Assembly: GCF_004016515.1 (NCBI RefSeq)
Contig: NZ_SACT01000004.1
Span: forward strand, 1 to 64,000
Length of the DNA: 64,000 bases
Source of the DNA: Rubrivivax albus
GTDB taxonomy: Bacteria; Pseudomonadota; Gammaproteobacteria; Burkholderiales; Burkholderiaceae_C
Direction of reading: 5' to 3'
The notes under the pieces are model-generated. The model was given only the letters and a program-made list of their open reading frames with translations. It was not told the origin of the DNA and did no database searches. Every line of letters starts with the position of its first letter. Position 1 is the first letter of the stretch. Below are positions 1 to 8,975 of the stretch, piece after piece. The position numbers were made by a program, and so were the translations under genes.

Positions 1-45
1 CGCTGCTCGGCCGCTTCGGGCTACGCCCTGCGCGTCCGAGCAGCG
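1..45. repeat. Inverted repeat with 10-bp arms at the window edge
   Basis: The first ten bases are perfectly complementary to 36-45, with a 25-base spacer. No T-run follows. It may be the terminator or an intergenic hairpin behind a gene that lies off the left edge, such as the transposase helper gene of the insertion sequence whose end follows. The function is inferred from position only. Confidence 0.45.
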
Positions 46-59
46 CGATCCATCGTGCC

Positions 60-125
60 TGGGTGGGTCAGATTTACTTCGGCGACAACCCGGCAAAGTG
101 GGTCAGATTTACTTCGGCGTTGACA
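60..125. mobile_element. Probable end of an IS21-family insertion sequence
   Basis: A 22-base block at 63-84 recurs exactly at 98-119 (period 35), and the second copy runs into TTGACA at 120-125. Multiple direct repeats carrying GGGTCA and GGCG and closing with TTGACA are typical of IS21-family ends, where the transposase IstA binds. The istA/istB genes would lie to the left, outside the window. The family is judged by pattern recall, not by a search. The block from here to 295 contains no convincing gene. Confidence 0.5.
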
Positions 126-295
126 ACCATACGTCGAGGCGGCGGCGACCACCGACCGCAACCGCTGCGAAGAGGCCGTTGCGCCGCCGGAATTCGTCAT
201 GGGCACGGCAGATGTGTCCACGCTAAGCTTGAACTCAGGCAGTGCCCAAGCCGGCTATCGTTCGCGGGCGCGGTCAAGAGCAGCGGAGGAACTCT

Positions 296-1675
296 ATGGC
301 GTTCAGTGACTATCTAAATGGCCCGTCCTACAAACGTGACGCCGAAGATCTGAAGTGCCAACGAGAGGAACTGAAGCGTCAGCTGAACGAACTTCAGGAC
401 CGCTATGGGCAGATGCAGGCGCTGGCAAAGAAGTATGGAGCCATGGAGGTCCAGGATGTCAGGCGTCTGGTCGAGCAGGAACAGGCAGGCCTGGAGGCCG
501 TACGCGAGCAGGTCAAAGCCACCACACAAGAGCTTGCTAGCCTGCGAAACCAGTTGGCCGAGCTGCGCAACCAGGTACTCGTGGTCGAGGAGACGTTGCT
601 GCTGGAGAGCTTCGCCCTCTACGAGCCAAAGTTCAAGCTTACAGCGAGCCACGAGTACAAGACTCGCCTCGACACCTGCAGGGAGCGCCAGAAGGCCATG
701 GTCAAAGGTGGCACGGCGGCGACCGGAAACCTGGCGTGGGAGGTCAATGGCAGCAAGGCGGAAGGCCGCAAGCTGGTCAACGACATGATGAAGCTTGTCC
801 TGCGCTCGTTCAACAACGAGTGCGACGTCTGCGTGGACAACGTCAAGTTTGACAACATCGAGCTCGGGGAAAAGCGCATCCGTAAGTCGTTTGAGGCGTG
901 CAACAAGCTCGGACGGGTCATGACTGTGCGCTTGGCCGACGAATACCTTGACCTCAAACTCGATGAGCTCCGTCTGGCGCACGAGTACCAAGTAAAGAAG
1001 CAAGAGGAGAAGGAAGAGGCCAAGCGTGTTCGGGAGGAACTCCGGGAACAGGCGAAGTTGGAACAAGAAATTCGGGCGGCGCGAGAGAAGATTGCCAAGG
1101 AGCGGAAGCACTTCACTACGGCCTTGCGCGACCTGAACGTCCGGCTCGAGAGGGCAACAAGCGAGGAGGAGCGTGCAGCCCTGCTGCTCAAGATCGCCGA
1201 GGTCGAGACTGGCAAGGCCGAACTCGACAACGAGGAGAAGCTCATTGACTACCGTGAGCAGAATGCCAAGGCCGGGTACGTCTACGTCATCTCCAACATC
1301 GGGGCGTTCGGCGAGGGTGTCTACAAGATTGGTATGACCCGGCGCTTGGACCCCATGGAACGCATTGACGAGCTGGGCGATGCTTCGGTGCCGTTCTGGT
1401 TCGACGTGCACGCGCTGGTCTTCTCGGAGAATGCACCTGCACTCGAGGCCAAGCTGCACGAGCGCTTTGCGTCCGGGCGACTGAACAAGGTCAACGGCCG
1501 CAAGGAGTTTTTCCGGGCCGACATCGCGGAGATTGAAGAGGTCATCCGCGCGAACTACGACGCGGTCGTTGAGGTGACCCACGAGGCCGCAGCGGAGCAG
1601 TACCGCGAGAGCCTCCGCATGGCCATGCCCAAGCCCGAGATTCAGCAGGCTGAGCGCTCAGCCGCGCACACTTAG
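296..1675 (+). CDS. DUF4041 and T5orf172 (GIY-YIG-like) domain protein
   Basis: Protein of 459 residues. The ATG at 296 follows GGAGGA at 285-290. Residues 10-110 are heptad-rich, Glu/Lys/Gln-rich coiled coil. The middle part (about 120-290) has the DUF4041 look, with a conserved AWEVNGS segment and an asparagine/cysteine-rich NNECD stretch, followed by more coiled coil. The C-terminal 110 residues, beginning at the GYVYVIS segment and including KIGMTRR, are the T5orf172/MUG113 domain, a relative of GIY-YIG nucleases. Such proteins are common cargo of phages and mobile islands and their role is not settled; a nucleic-acid-cleaving or defence role is possible. It is the only plus-strand gene in the element and lies beside an insertion-sequence end, which suggests it is an acquired passenger. 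Confidence 0.8.
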   Translation: MAFSDYLNGPSYKRDAEDLKCQREELKRQLNELQDRYGQMQALAKKYGAMEVQDVRRLVEQEQAGLEAVREQVKATTQELASLRNQLAELRNQVLVVEETLLLESFALYEPKFKLTASHEYKTRLDTCRERQKAMVKGGTAATGNLAWEVNGSKAEGRKLVNDMMKLVLRSFNNECDVCVDNVKFDNIELGEKRIRKSFEACNKLGRVMTVRLADEYLDLKLDELRLAHEYQVKKQEEKEEAKRVREELREQAKLEQEIRAAREKIAKERKHFTTALRDLNVRLERATSEEERAALLLKIAEVETGKAELDNEEKLIDYREQNAKAGYVYVISNIGAFGEGVYKIGMTRRLDPMERIDELGDASVPFWFDVHALVFSENAPALEAKLHERFASGRLNKVNGRKEFFRADIAEIEEVIRANYDAVVEVTHEAAAEQYRESLRMAMPKPEIQQAERSAAHT

Positions 1676-1704
1676 CGTCCCTTACCGCTCGAGGCCGTCA
1701 CTCG

Positions 1705-2994
1705 TCACGGCTGCTGCAATGTGCCTTGTAGCTTTGCCTCTCCTGGTGGTGCTGGGGCCAGCCGGGCGCGGTGAGCATGGGGCGTTGCGCGAGGGAGGCA
1801 CGGTACGGGCGTTGCCGCAGCCCGCCAGACCCACTCGATTTGCTTGCCACCCCCCCGACCGTCGGCAGTCTCGACCTGGACATCGGACCGATCGCGGGCG
1901 ATGTGCAATGTCGGCGCATTGACACCGCAGTCGGTGAGTGTCGCCGAGGCAGTGAAGAGCTCGTGGCCGAGACCATAGGGAAGAACCTTGATGAAACTTC
2001 GACCCTGCTCAACAAGGTGCGCGACCAGCTGACCATCGAAGCTGTCCGCCACGGGCAACCACTGCCAGGTCACCGGCATCAGGCACAGCTCACTGATGGC
2101 AGGTGCACCTGCGGCGTTGAGCCCAAACGTCGCAGCCATCATCATGTGGACTTCGTCATCAGTCGCCCACAGCTCGAGCTGGGCGCTGAAGCGACGCCCC
2201 AGTTGCCGGTACAGCGCGTCGTCGAGCATGAACGCCTGGTCGGGCAGGTGCTTGACGATGGCCTTGTAGCCGTACCGTGCGCGCGAGATCTCCTTCACCT
2301 CGCCAATCAGCAGCATCAGCCTCTGCGGTCGGCCCGGCATGGGCAGCGCACGCTGCCACTGCGCCAGGCGACGCGCGTTGATGGCGTCGCGGCCTTCGAC
2401 GTTGAACGGCTCGGGCACGTAGACCTGCGGCGCCAGCGCATGCCCGCTCACGACCATCTGTTGTGCGGCCTGCAGAAGGTGCCGCCGCACGATGGCCCAG
2501 TTGCGCTTGCCGGCGAAGCCCGGGTGCCAGCGCGTCAGTTCCGCCTGGTCCCACAGATAGTGCAGCAGCCCGCGCAGCGACAGCCTGGGGCCGCGCGTGC
2601 GAGCGCTGTCACCGCCTTCGCCGGTGGCCGGGGCAGCTGACCGACCGGCCAATTGCGTCAGCGCGAAGTCCAGCTTCAGGGTGGTGCAGCCGGTGGCGGG
2701 ATCCTCGCTGATGGCACTGCCCAGCAATGGGGCCAGTCCAGAGCCGTCGTCCGGCGGCGCGTAGTGGGGGCAGGCGGGCGCATGTTGGTGGCCGGTGCCG
2801 GGCATGCGCTTGACGATGTGGCCGGTTCCCAGGCGAGCCACGTACGTGGGGGCGCCGTGGGCCTGGCACAGGCAGCGAGGGCGATGGCCGTTCGCCTGGC
2901 ATTCGGCGATCGCCTGGCCGAATCCCGGCGCATCCGCGTGAAGTTGTCGCCCGTCGACCTCGTAGGCCAGTGGCACGAGCGCCTGGTCCGACAT
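1705..2994 (-). CDS. DUF1173 family protein of the conjugative element
   Basis: Protein of 429 residues. The N-terminal part contains a cysteine-rich patch with a CLCQ motif near residue 42 and a CPHY motif near residue 75, which could bind a metal. The rest shows no enzyme motif. The overall look, and a location next to conjugation genes, match DUF1173, a family of unknown function that recurs on integrative and conjugative elements of proteobacteria. It lies 21 bases downstream of the LPD7-domain gene in the same orientation, so the two are probably cotranscribed. The ribosome site before the chosen ATG is weak. Confidence 0.65.
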   Translation of the reverse strand: MSDQALVPLAYEVDGRQLHADAPGFGQAIAECQANGHRPRCLCQAHGAPTYVARLGTGHIVKRMPGTGHQHAPACPHYAPPDDGSGLAPLLGSAISEDPATGCTTLKLDFALTQLAGRSAAPATGEGGDSARTRGPRLSLRGLLHYLWDQAELTRWHPGFAGKRNWAIVRRHLLQAAQQMVVSGHALAPQVYVPEPFNVEGRDAINARRLAQWQRALPMPGRPQRLMLLIGEVKEISRARYGYKAIVKHLPDQAFMLDDALYRQLGRRFSAQLELWATDDEVHMMMAATFGLNAAGAPAISELCLMPVTWQWLPVADSFDGQLVAHLVEQGRSFIKVLPYGLGHELFTASATLTDCGVNAPTLHIARDRSDVQVETADGRGGGKQIEWVWRAAATPVPCLPRATPHAHRARLAPAPPGEAKLQGTLQQP

Positions 2995-3015
2995 CCTGTC
3001 GTCCGGGTCCGCCCG

Positions 3016-3942
3016 CTATCGTGCGAGCGCTGGTGCCGGACGCTCGCGCGAACGCAACGGTTCCAGGCTGGGCGTGACGGCGGGTCGCCGTGACGGCGCT
3101 GCCGGGTCGTAGACCTTGACCTTGGGCACCTGGCCAGTACGGATGCGCTGCGCGAGCTGTTCCGTGGCAGCGGCCAGGACCGCCTGCCGCTGCTTTTCGG
3201 GCACGCGGCGCGCCAACAGCACCGCCTCGATGGCGGCCAGCACGGCCTTGCGCCCGCCGCTGCCGCGGCCGGTGGGCTTGTCTGTGGTGGCGGTGGCCGC
3301 CGCAGCGGCCTCGCGCGCCGGTTCGATGCGGTTGACCTGGCGTGCGTCGCGCTCCCGCTGCAGCAGCGCCTGGTCGGCAACCGTGGGTTCGTAGCCAAGG
3401 AGGCGCACGCCGCGCACCGAGGCTTCCAGCCACACCAGGCGGCGAAAGTCCTCGTGGCCGGACACGCGCAGCGCGGTCCATCGCCGGGCTTCGGCCACGT
3501 CCACCATGGACCGGGCCACTGACGGGCTGTTGGTGTCGGTGGCCAGCCGGAACGACGACTCGGTGAACGCGATGCGCGTGCTGTCGCCGCGGAAGCGGTA
3601 CTCGGTCTGGCCGACGGTGACGTCGGCCACGGTCACTGGCGCGTGCCGGATCAGGTAGCGGTCACGCAGTGCGTCCTCGAGCCGGGCCAGGTGCGTGGCC
3701 TGCTCGACGCTGATTGCGCTGGTCTTGCGGGGCCTGGTGGCTGCCGACTTGACGAGTGTCGATGCCGCAGTTGCTTCCGGCGCCCCGGTGCTTGCCGGGC
3801 CAGGCAGCTCCATGCCAACTGCGTCTCGGGCGGCTCGTCGAGCAGGCGCGGTGCCTGGTGGCTTGGTGGGCTCGACAGTGCCGCCCTGCGTGCGGACGGC
3901 TTCCCCTGCGCTACGTCTGCTGCTGCTGCGATCGTCGTCCAT
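3016..3942 (-). CDS. LPD7-domain protein, relaxase-associated type
   Basis: Protein of 308 residues. The ATG at 3942 has GGAGGA a few bases upstream. The first 85 residues are Arg/Pro/Ala-rich and look disordered. Residues about 90-190 match the large polyvalent protein-associated domain 7: a YRFRG stretch, an IAFTES stretch, RLATDTNSP, then AEARRW, LRVSG and VWLEA. This domain is often fused to or encoded beside MobA/TraI relaxases. Here it stands alone with a basic C-terminal tail, and no relaxase domain is present. It may assist relaxosome assembly or DNA processing, which is inferred from family context only. Confidence 0.65.
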   Translation of the reverse strand: MDDDRSSSRRSAGEAVRTQGGTVEPTKPPGTAPARRAARDAVGMELPGPASTGAPEATAASTLVKSAATRPRKTSAISVEQATHLARLEDALRDRYLIRHAPVTVADVTVGQTEYRFRGDSTRIAFTESSFRLATDTNSPSVARSMVDVAEARRWTALRVSGHEDFRRLVWLEASVRGVRLLGYEPTVADQALLQRERDARQVNRIEPAREAAAAATATTDKPTGRGSGGRKAVLAAIEAVLLARRVPEKQRQAVLAAATEQLAQRIRTGQVPKVKVYDPAAPSRRPAVTPSLEPLRSRERPAPALAR

Positions 3943-3960
3943 GGTGTCCTCCGGGTTCGT

Positions 3961-4638
3961 TCAGTCCGCCAGCTGCCGGGTAGGCTGGGCGGATACTGGC
4001 GCTGCCCGATAGATCTCTACCTCCACCCGCCGGTTGAGTGCGCGGCCACCCGCCGTGGTGTTGTCGGCCGTGTGGTCGCCGCTCGGCTGGTGCGTGGTGC
4101 GGATGCGCCGTGGGTCCACGCCGGCGCCCACCAGCAGGTCGCGCACGGCGGCGGCGCGCTCGCGGGCGATGCGGCTCTCGCCAGGCGTGTCGGCCGTGCC
4201 ATCGGTGCGGCCGCGCAGCACGACCAGCGGTGCCTGCCGTGCGTCAGGCAGCAAGGCCGAGGCTTGTTCGCGCGTCAGCGAGACCTGAGTGCTGCCGTAG
4301 GCGAACTGCAGCGTGTGCATTGTGTTGGCAGCGGCTTGCGGGCGGTCGGCCTCGGCGGCCAGTGCCGCGGCCTGCCGTGCCAGGTCTGCCTGCTGCAGGG
4401 CCAGGATCTGCTGTCCGCGCCGTTCGGCGGTCTGGCGCCACTCGGCGGTTTCGTCACGCTGGCTTTGCAGCTGCGCCTGGCATTGATGCAGTGCCAGGGT
4501 GTCGGCGTGGTTGGCCGGGCGCCGCAGGCTCTCGTCCACCTGGGGCGGCCTGGGCGGCGGGCTGCTGCAGGAGGCCAGCCACAGCAGCCAGGGCAACGTG
4601 GCCGCGGCGGTGTGGGGCAGGTAGGGGCGCGTGCGCAT
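3961..4638 (-). CDS. OmpA-like lipoprotein of the conjugation operon
   Basis: Protein of 225 residues. It starts with a signal sequence and lipobox (LASC, Cys near residue 24), so it should be lipid-anchored in the outer membrane. Residues about 35-105 are glutamine/alanine-rich and probably helical. The C-terminal half (about 110-215) is an OmpA-type peptidoglycan-binding domain: LQFAYGST, the TDGTADTPG loop, the RERAAAVRDLL helix and LNRRVEVEI at the end. It lies immediately downstream of the coupling-protein gene. It could anchor the secretion channel to peptidoglycan, or act in entry exclusion; both are inferences. Confidence 0.75.
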   Translation of the reverse strand: MRTRPYLPHTAAATLPWLLWLASCSSPPPRPPQVDESLRRPANHADTLALHQCQAQLQSQRDETAEWRQTAERRGQQILALQQADLARQAAALAAEADRPQAAANTMHTLQFAYGSTQVSLTREQASALLPDARQAPLVVLRGRTDGTADTPGESRIARERAAAVRDLLVGAGVDPRRIRTTHQPSGDHTADNTTAGGRALNRRVEVEIYRAAPVSAQPTRQLAD

Positions 4639-4657
4639 AGCATGTCCTCCAGGGTCG

Positions 4658-6622
4658 TCAGGCCATGGCCGGCTCTGCGCTGAGCACGCCGTCGCCGTCC
4701 GGCACGGGTTCCAGGGCGCCGCCGGGCGCGGGGCCGTCGTCGAAGAAGCGCAGCAGTGCGTCGGCCAGGGCGGCGGGGCTGCCGGTCAGGTCGGCCGGCA
4801 AGGCGGAGAGGTCGTGCGCCAAGGCATCCATCCCCAGCGCGCGGTCATCCGGCAGGTCTTCCACCGAGCGCCAGCGCTGGTCGACGCGGGCGCGGTGCAA
4901 CGCCAGGTCCATGGCCGGCACGGCCGGCGCGGGCAGCAGACGGGGCTGGAACGCGGGGTCGTCGTGGTAGCGGATCTTTTCGCCCAGGATGGGCTTGCAG
5001 TTCTCGGCGATCACCACCAGCCGGTCGCGCCCCAGTTCCTTGAACTCCTGTGGCAGCAGCAGGGCGCGGCGCTGGTCGCTTTCGTTGTGGCTGACAGTGC
5101 TTTGGCCGTGCACGCTGAACGACCGGCTGCGCCCACGCGACGCGGCGCGTTGCGTGAAGTGCCCCAGCATCGCGCTGTATTCGTCGGCGTCGCGCTGCTC
5201 GCGCGGCGCAAAGAGGATCTGCAGGCCGTGGTTGGTGGCAAAGCTGCGCGCTTCCTTCTCGCCGTACACGGCGTCCAGCTGCGACATGGCCTGCACCACC
5301 GTCAGCAGCCGCAGGTTGTAGCCGGCCAGGAAGGCGGCGGCGTGGGTGATGGCGCTCACGCGGCCCAGGGCCGCGAACTCGTCCTGCACCAGCAGGCACT
5401 GGTGCTTCAGGCCGGCGTCCTGCTGCGGCAGGTGCCGCGTGTTCAGGTTCACCAGCTGTGAGAAGAACAGCGCCAGCAGCGGCCGCGCGCTGGCCAGCCG
5501 GTGCGGTGGCACGCGTACGTAGACCGACATGCGGCGGCGGCGCACGTCGTCCAGGCGGAAGTCGTCGGCGCTGGTGGCGGCGTCCACCACCGTGTCGGCA
5601 AAGATCGTCAACGGCGCGTGGAAGGTGGCCACCACGCTGGCCAGGGTGTTCTCGGAGTTGGACAGCAGGCGCTGCAGGGCGTCGGTGCACTCGTTGGACA
5701 GGGGCTGGCCCGCATCGCGCCGCTGCTGAAGCGTGCCGGCCAGGTGGTCCTTCAACGCCTGGCCCTGGCCGGACGACTGGCGCAGCATCTCGCCGATGGT
5801 GCGTGGCAGGGCCGGCGTCTCCAGCAGCAGCAGGCCCAGGCCCAGGAACAGGTTGCGTGCCTGGTCGTTGAAGAAGGCCTCCGACGCGGTGCCGCCGCCG
5901 TCGTTGGGGAACAGCACCTGGCCGATGGCCAGCAGGTCGCCCACGCGGTGCAGGGTGTCTGGGCGCACCGACGACAGCGGGTTCCAGCGGTGGCTGCGGC
6001 CCTCGTCGTCGAACGGCGAGAAGGCATACACCGCCTGGCCGTGCGCGGCCCGGTAGCCGGCGGTGATGGCGTGGTTCTCACCCTTGATGTCGAGCACCAC
6101 CACCGAGTCCGGCCAGTTGAGCAGGTTGGGGATGACCACGCCCACGCCCTTGCCGCTGCGCGTGGGTGCCGACAGCAGCACCGACAGCTGCCCTGGTTGG
6201 GCCAACCAGCGGCCTTGGAAGCGGCCCACCAAAATGGCCGGCCCTGGTGCGCCGCCCAGCAGACCGGCACGTTGCACCTCGGCGGTGTTGGCAAACCGGG
6301 CATCGCCATGCAGTGGCCGGCGCGGCCGGGCGGCGATGACCAGCGCCGCGGGCAGCACCACCAGCAAGCCACCGCCGGCCAGCCCCGAGGCCGCGAGCAG
6401 CCGTTTGCGCTGCAGCGGGTGCGTGCCGTAGCGCTGCCAGTAGTGCAGCACGCTGGTCAGTTCCACATGGCGCGGGCTGGCCTTGTTGATCACCAGGAAC
6501 AGCACGCCGGCCAGGTACAGGGCCGCGGCGCCCAGTGCGGTGGCGCAGAAGACCAGGAACGCGAAGGCGGCCGCGCGCCGGCCCAGTGGCCAGGCGCGCC
6601 AGGAGGTGCCGCCAACGGCCAT
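4658..6622 (-). CDS. virD4: Type IV coupling protein, VirD4/TraG family
   Basis: Protein of about 654 residues. Two membrane helices lie in the first 110 residues (around 12-45 and 85-105), as in TraG/VirD4. The Walker A motif is APTRSGKG near residue 155 and the Walker B motif is LLVQDEFAALG near residue 410. It is the ATPase that delivers the relaxase-DNA complex to the transfer channel at the inner membrane. Two starts are possible: GTG at 6628, which overlaps the virB11 stop, or ATG at 6622, which is better spaced from GGAGG. The acidic, proline-rich C-terminus fits substrate-binding tails of this family. Confidence 0.88.
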   Translation of the reverse strand: MAVGGTSWRAWPLGRRAAAFAFLVFCATALGAAALYLAGVLFLVINKASPRHVELTSVLHYWQRYGTHPLQRKRLLAASGLAGGGLLVVLPAALVIAARPRRPLHGDARFANTAEVQRAGLLGGAPGPAILVGRFQGRWLAQPGQLSVLLSAPTRSGKGVGVVIPNLLNWPDSVVVLDIKGENHAITAGYRAAHGQAVYAFSPFDDEGRSHRWNPLSSVRPDTLHRVGDLLAIGQVLFPNDGGGTASEAFFNDQARNLFLGLGLLLLETPALPRTIGEMLRQSSGQGQALKDHLAGTLQQRRDAGQPLSNECTDALQRLLSNSENTLASVVATFHAPLTIFADTVVDAATSADDFRLDDVRRRRMSVYVRVPPHRLASARPLLALFFSQLVNLNTRHLPQQDAGLKHQCLLVQDEFAALGRVSAITHAAAFLAGYNLRLLTVVQAMSQLDAVYGEKEARSFATNHGLQILFAPREQRDADEYSAMLGHFTQRAASRGRSRSFSVHGQSTVSHNESDQRRALLLPQEFKELGRDRLVVIAENCKPILGEKIRYHDDPAFQPRLLPAPAVPAMDLALHRARVDQRWRSVEDLPDDRALGMDALAHDLSALPADLTGSPAALADALLRFFDDGPAPGGALEPVPDGDGVLSAEPAMA

Positions 6623-6624
6623 GC

Positions 6625-7692
6625 TCACGCGGCCTCCGCGGTCTGCTCGTCCCAGCGGCCCAGGCGCAGCTGCCGGGGTTCGTACTGCAGTTCGCTGACG
6701 AAGCGGCCACGCTCGTCGCGGTCGAACTGCACCACCACGTCGACCACCACCCCCAGCAGCCACTTGATCTCGCCCAGCCGCAGGCCACCGCCGGCGCCGC
6801 TCTCGCGGATCATCAACGCCATCTGCTCGAAGGCGAGCGCACAGGTGCCTGCGTGCACGCTGGTGATGCTGCCCGGGTGGCCCGACGCGGCCAGGCGCAC
6901 GAAGGAGAAGCACTCCTCGCCGCGCACCTCGGCCAGGAAGATGCGGTCGGGCTTCATGCGCAGGCAGGCTTCCAGCAGCGTGCGCGCGCTCACGGCGGCC
7001 TTGCCCTGGCCGTCCTTGCTGTAGAACAGGTGCACCACGTTCGGGTGGTTGGGCAGCGTGAGCTCGGCCGTGTCCTGAATCGTGATCAGCCGCTCGTGGC
7101 GCGGCACCTCCTCGATCAGGCCCTTCATGAAGGTGGTCTTGCCGGAGCCGGTCTTGCCGCTGACGACGATGGTCTGCTGGTGACGCACGGCCAGGCGCAG
7201 GAACTCGGCGTAGCGGTGCGCGTCCTTCAGGGCCACCAGCTGGTGCTCGAACGGGAGCAGCGGCGCGGTGGCGGTGTGGCCGACGGTGGCCGTGCGCGCG
7301 AACAGGCCATCGCGCTCGAAGTCCGCCAGCCGCTTGATGGCGTGCGACGGCTTGCGCACGGTGATGGAGACCGTTCCGCGCTGTGCCGCGGGCGGCACGA
7401 CCACCTGCACGCGCTCGCCACCCGGCAGCGTGGCCGAAAGCAGTGGCTGTTCGGCGGAGATGGCCTGGTCGGTGTAGGTGGCCAGGGCCGTGGCCAGCGA
7501 CAGGCAGCGTGGCAGGGTCAAGGCGGGTGCGGCGTGGGCCTGCCAGCCGGCCAGGGTCTCGGTCAGGATCTCGCCGGGCCGGTTCACGCAGACCTCGATG
7601 ACAGCCGGGTCGGCGAGTGCCGCCTGCAGCGGCTGCAGCAGCGCGAGCACCGAGGTGGCCTCGCCGCGCCAGGTGCAGACCGGCTCGCTCAT
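6625..7692 (-). CDS. virB11: Conjugation ATPase, VirB11/TrbB family
   Basis: Protein of 355 residues, the usual length. The hexameric secretion ATPase has Walker A GKTGSGKTT near residue 170, an Asp box (TIQDTAEL) near 200, Walker B (IFLAEVRGEE) near 240 and a His box (GHPGSITSVHAG) near 258. It powers pilus assembly and substrate transfer at the cytoplasmic face of the channel. The ATG at 7692 lies inside the end of virB10 (4-base overlap), and the stop overlaps a GTG start of virD4, so translation of the three genes is probably coupled. Confidence 0.92.
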   Translation of the reverse strand: MSEPVCTWRGEATSVLALLQPLQAALADPAVIEVCVNRPGEILTETLAGWQAHAAPALTLPRCLSLATALATYTDQAISAEQPLLSATLPGGERVQVVVPPAAQRGTVSITVRKPSHAIKRLADFERDGLFARTATVGHTATAPLLPFEHQLVALKDAHRYAEFLRLAVRHQQTIVVSGKTGSGKTTFMKGLIEEVPRHERLITIQDTAELTLPNHPNVVHLFYSKDGQGKAAVSARTLLEACLRMKPDRIFLAEVRGEECFSFVRLAASGHPGSITSVHAGTCALAFEQMALMIRESGAGGGLRLGEIKWLLGVVVDVVVQFDRDERGRFVSELQYEPRQLRLGRWDEQTAEAA

Positions 7693-8975
7693 GGTGCCGT
7701 GGCCTCCAGCGCGTACACGGGTGAGAAGTCCAGGTCGCGGGCGACCAGCACGCCGACGATGGCGCCCTGGTTCTGGTAGATCAGCGGCGGGATGTTGATC
7801 GTGCTCTCCAGCACCTTCTCGGCCAGGCGGCTGGTGTTGGCGGTGGTGGACGGCAGGATCACGGTGTCGCCGTCGCTCGAGGCCGATTGCTGCTGGATCA
7901 CCAGCTTCACCGAGTCGTCGATCACCGACAGCAGCATCGCGGCGCCGATGCGTTCGCCCCAGCGCCGGTCCACATGGCCGTCGATGCCGGCTTCGCCCAG
8001 CGGGCCGGTGCCGGGCGAGTCGAGCGCCACGGTCACGCCCTCGGGCGTCCGTAGCCGTGTCCACAGCACGGGGATGCGCACCATGCCGGGCCGCACACTG
8101 CCGATACGGTACTCACCGTCCAGATGGCTGCCGCGCTCGGCCAGCAGCACGCGGCCGTCGTCGCCGTAGAGGTTGCGCTGCGTCTGGCAGCTCACCAGGC
8201 CCGACGCGGCGCTGATGATCCGGGTCTTGAGCACGCAGGTGAAGGCCGTGCCCTTGGGCAGCAGCAGGCTGCGGCGGTGCAGCTGGGCGGCCTGGGCGCG
8301 CGGTGTGCTGCTGGCCGAAAGTTGGCCACCGAACAGTACGGTTGGCAGCGCGGGGCCGGCGTGAGGGTCTGCGGGGTTGGGCTCCGGATCGGGTGATGCC
8401 GCACGCGGGGCAAGCAGCTTGTCGAGCGTGCCTTGCAGCTGCTGCTGATAGCGCTGCAGGTTCTGGCGCGTGCCTTCCAGCATGTCCGGGCTGGTTGGCG
8501 CACTGGTGCGGTCCGCTGGCACCGTGCCCCCGGCCAGCGGCACTATCGGCGGCGCGTCGACGGGGGACACGGCCTTGGATCGGCGCTTGGCAGCATTGCC
8601 GCGCTCGCCATCCATGTGAACGTCGATGGGCGCAGGCAGCGCCGCGTCGTCCGGCAACGGTTCGATGGCCGGCACGCGATAGGCGGGCGCCGAAGCGGTG
8701 GTGGCGTGCGCAGCGCTCAGGTCGAGCCGGCGCGGTTCCGTCCCGGACGATGTGGGCCGCTGGGCCTGGCGCGGCGTGTTCTCTTCGCTCGCGTCGGGGC
8801 GCAGGGACTTTTGCAGCGACAGCACGGCCACTGTCGCCAGCGAGCCGGCGGCCATCACGACGGCCAGGATGCCTTTCCAAGCGATGCCGTGACGGCGCGG
8901 CTGCGTCAGATCCGGCAGGCCGGTCTCGCCGTCCAGGGCCAGGGGCGCTTCGCCAAGGGTGTGCGGTTCGTTCAT
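7689..8975 (-). CDS. virB10: Type IV secretion channel protein VirB10/TrbI
   Basis: Protein of 428 residues. It has a short cytoplasmic N-terminus, one membrane helix (about 32-52) and a long proline-rich periplasmic linker (about 60-215). The conserved C-terminal beta-barrel domain is marked by LPKGTAFTCVL, a GLVSCQ segment, LAERGSHLDGEY and the final IPPLIYQNQG. VirB10 spans both membranes and gates the outer-membrane pore. It overlaps virB9 by four bases and virB11 by four bases. Confidence 0.92.
   Translation of the reverse strand: MNEPHTLGEAPLALDGETGLPDLTQPRRHGIAWKGILAVVMAAGSLATVAVLSLQKSLRPDASEENTPRQAQRPTSSGTEPRRLDLSAAHATTASAPAYRVPAIEPLPDDAALPAPIDVHMDGERGNAAKRRSKAVSPVDAPPIVPLAGGTVPADRTSAPTSPDMLEGTRQNLQRYQQQLQGTLDKLLAPRAASPDPEPNPADPHAGPALPTVLFGGQLSASSTPRAQAAQLHRRSLLLPKGTAFTCVLKTRIISAASGLVSCQTQRNLYGDDGRVLLAERGSHLDGEYRIGSVRPGMVRIPVLWTRLRTPEGVTVALDSPGTGPLGEAGIDGHVDRRWGERIGAAMLLSVIDDSVKLVIQQQSASSDGDTVILPSTTANTSRLAEKVLESTINIPPLIYQNQGAIVGVLVARDLDFSPVYALEATAP

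Noticed and set aside
314-1582. A 422-codon open frame antisense to the DUF4041/T5orf172 gene
   Set aside because: The plus-strand product has recognisable domains and a ribosome site, while the antisense product is low-complexity Leu/Val-rich and has neither.
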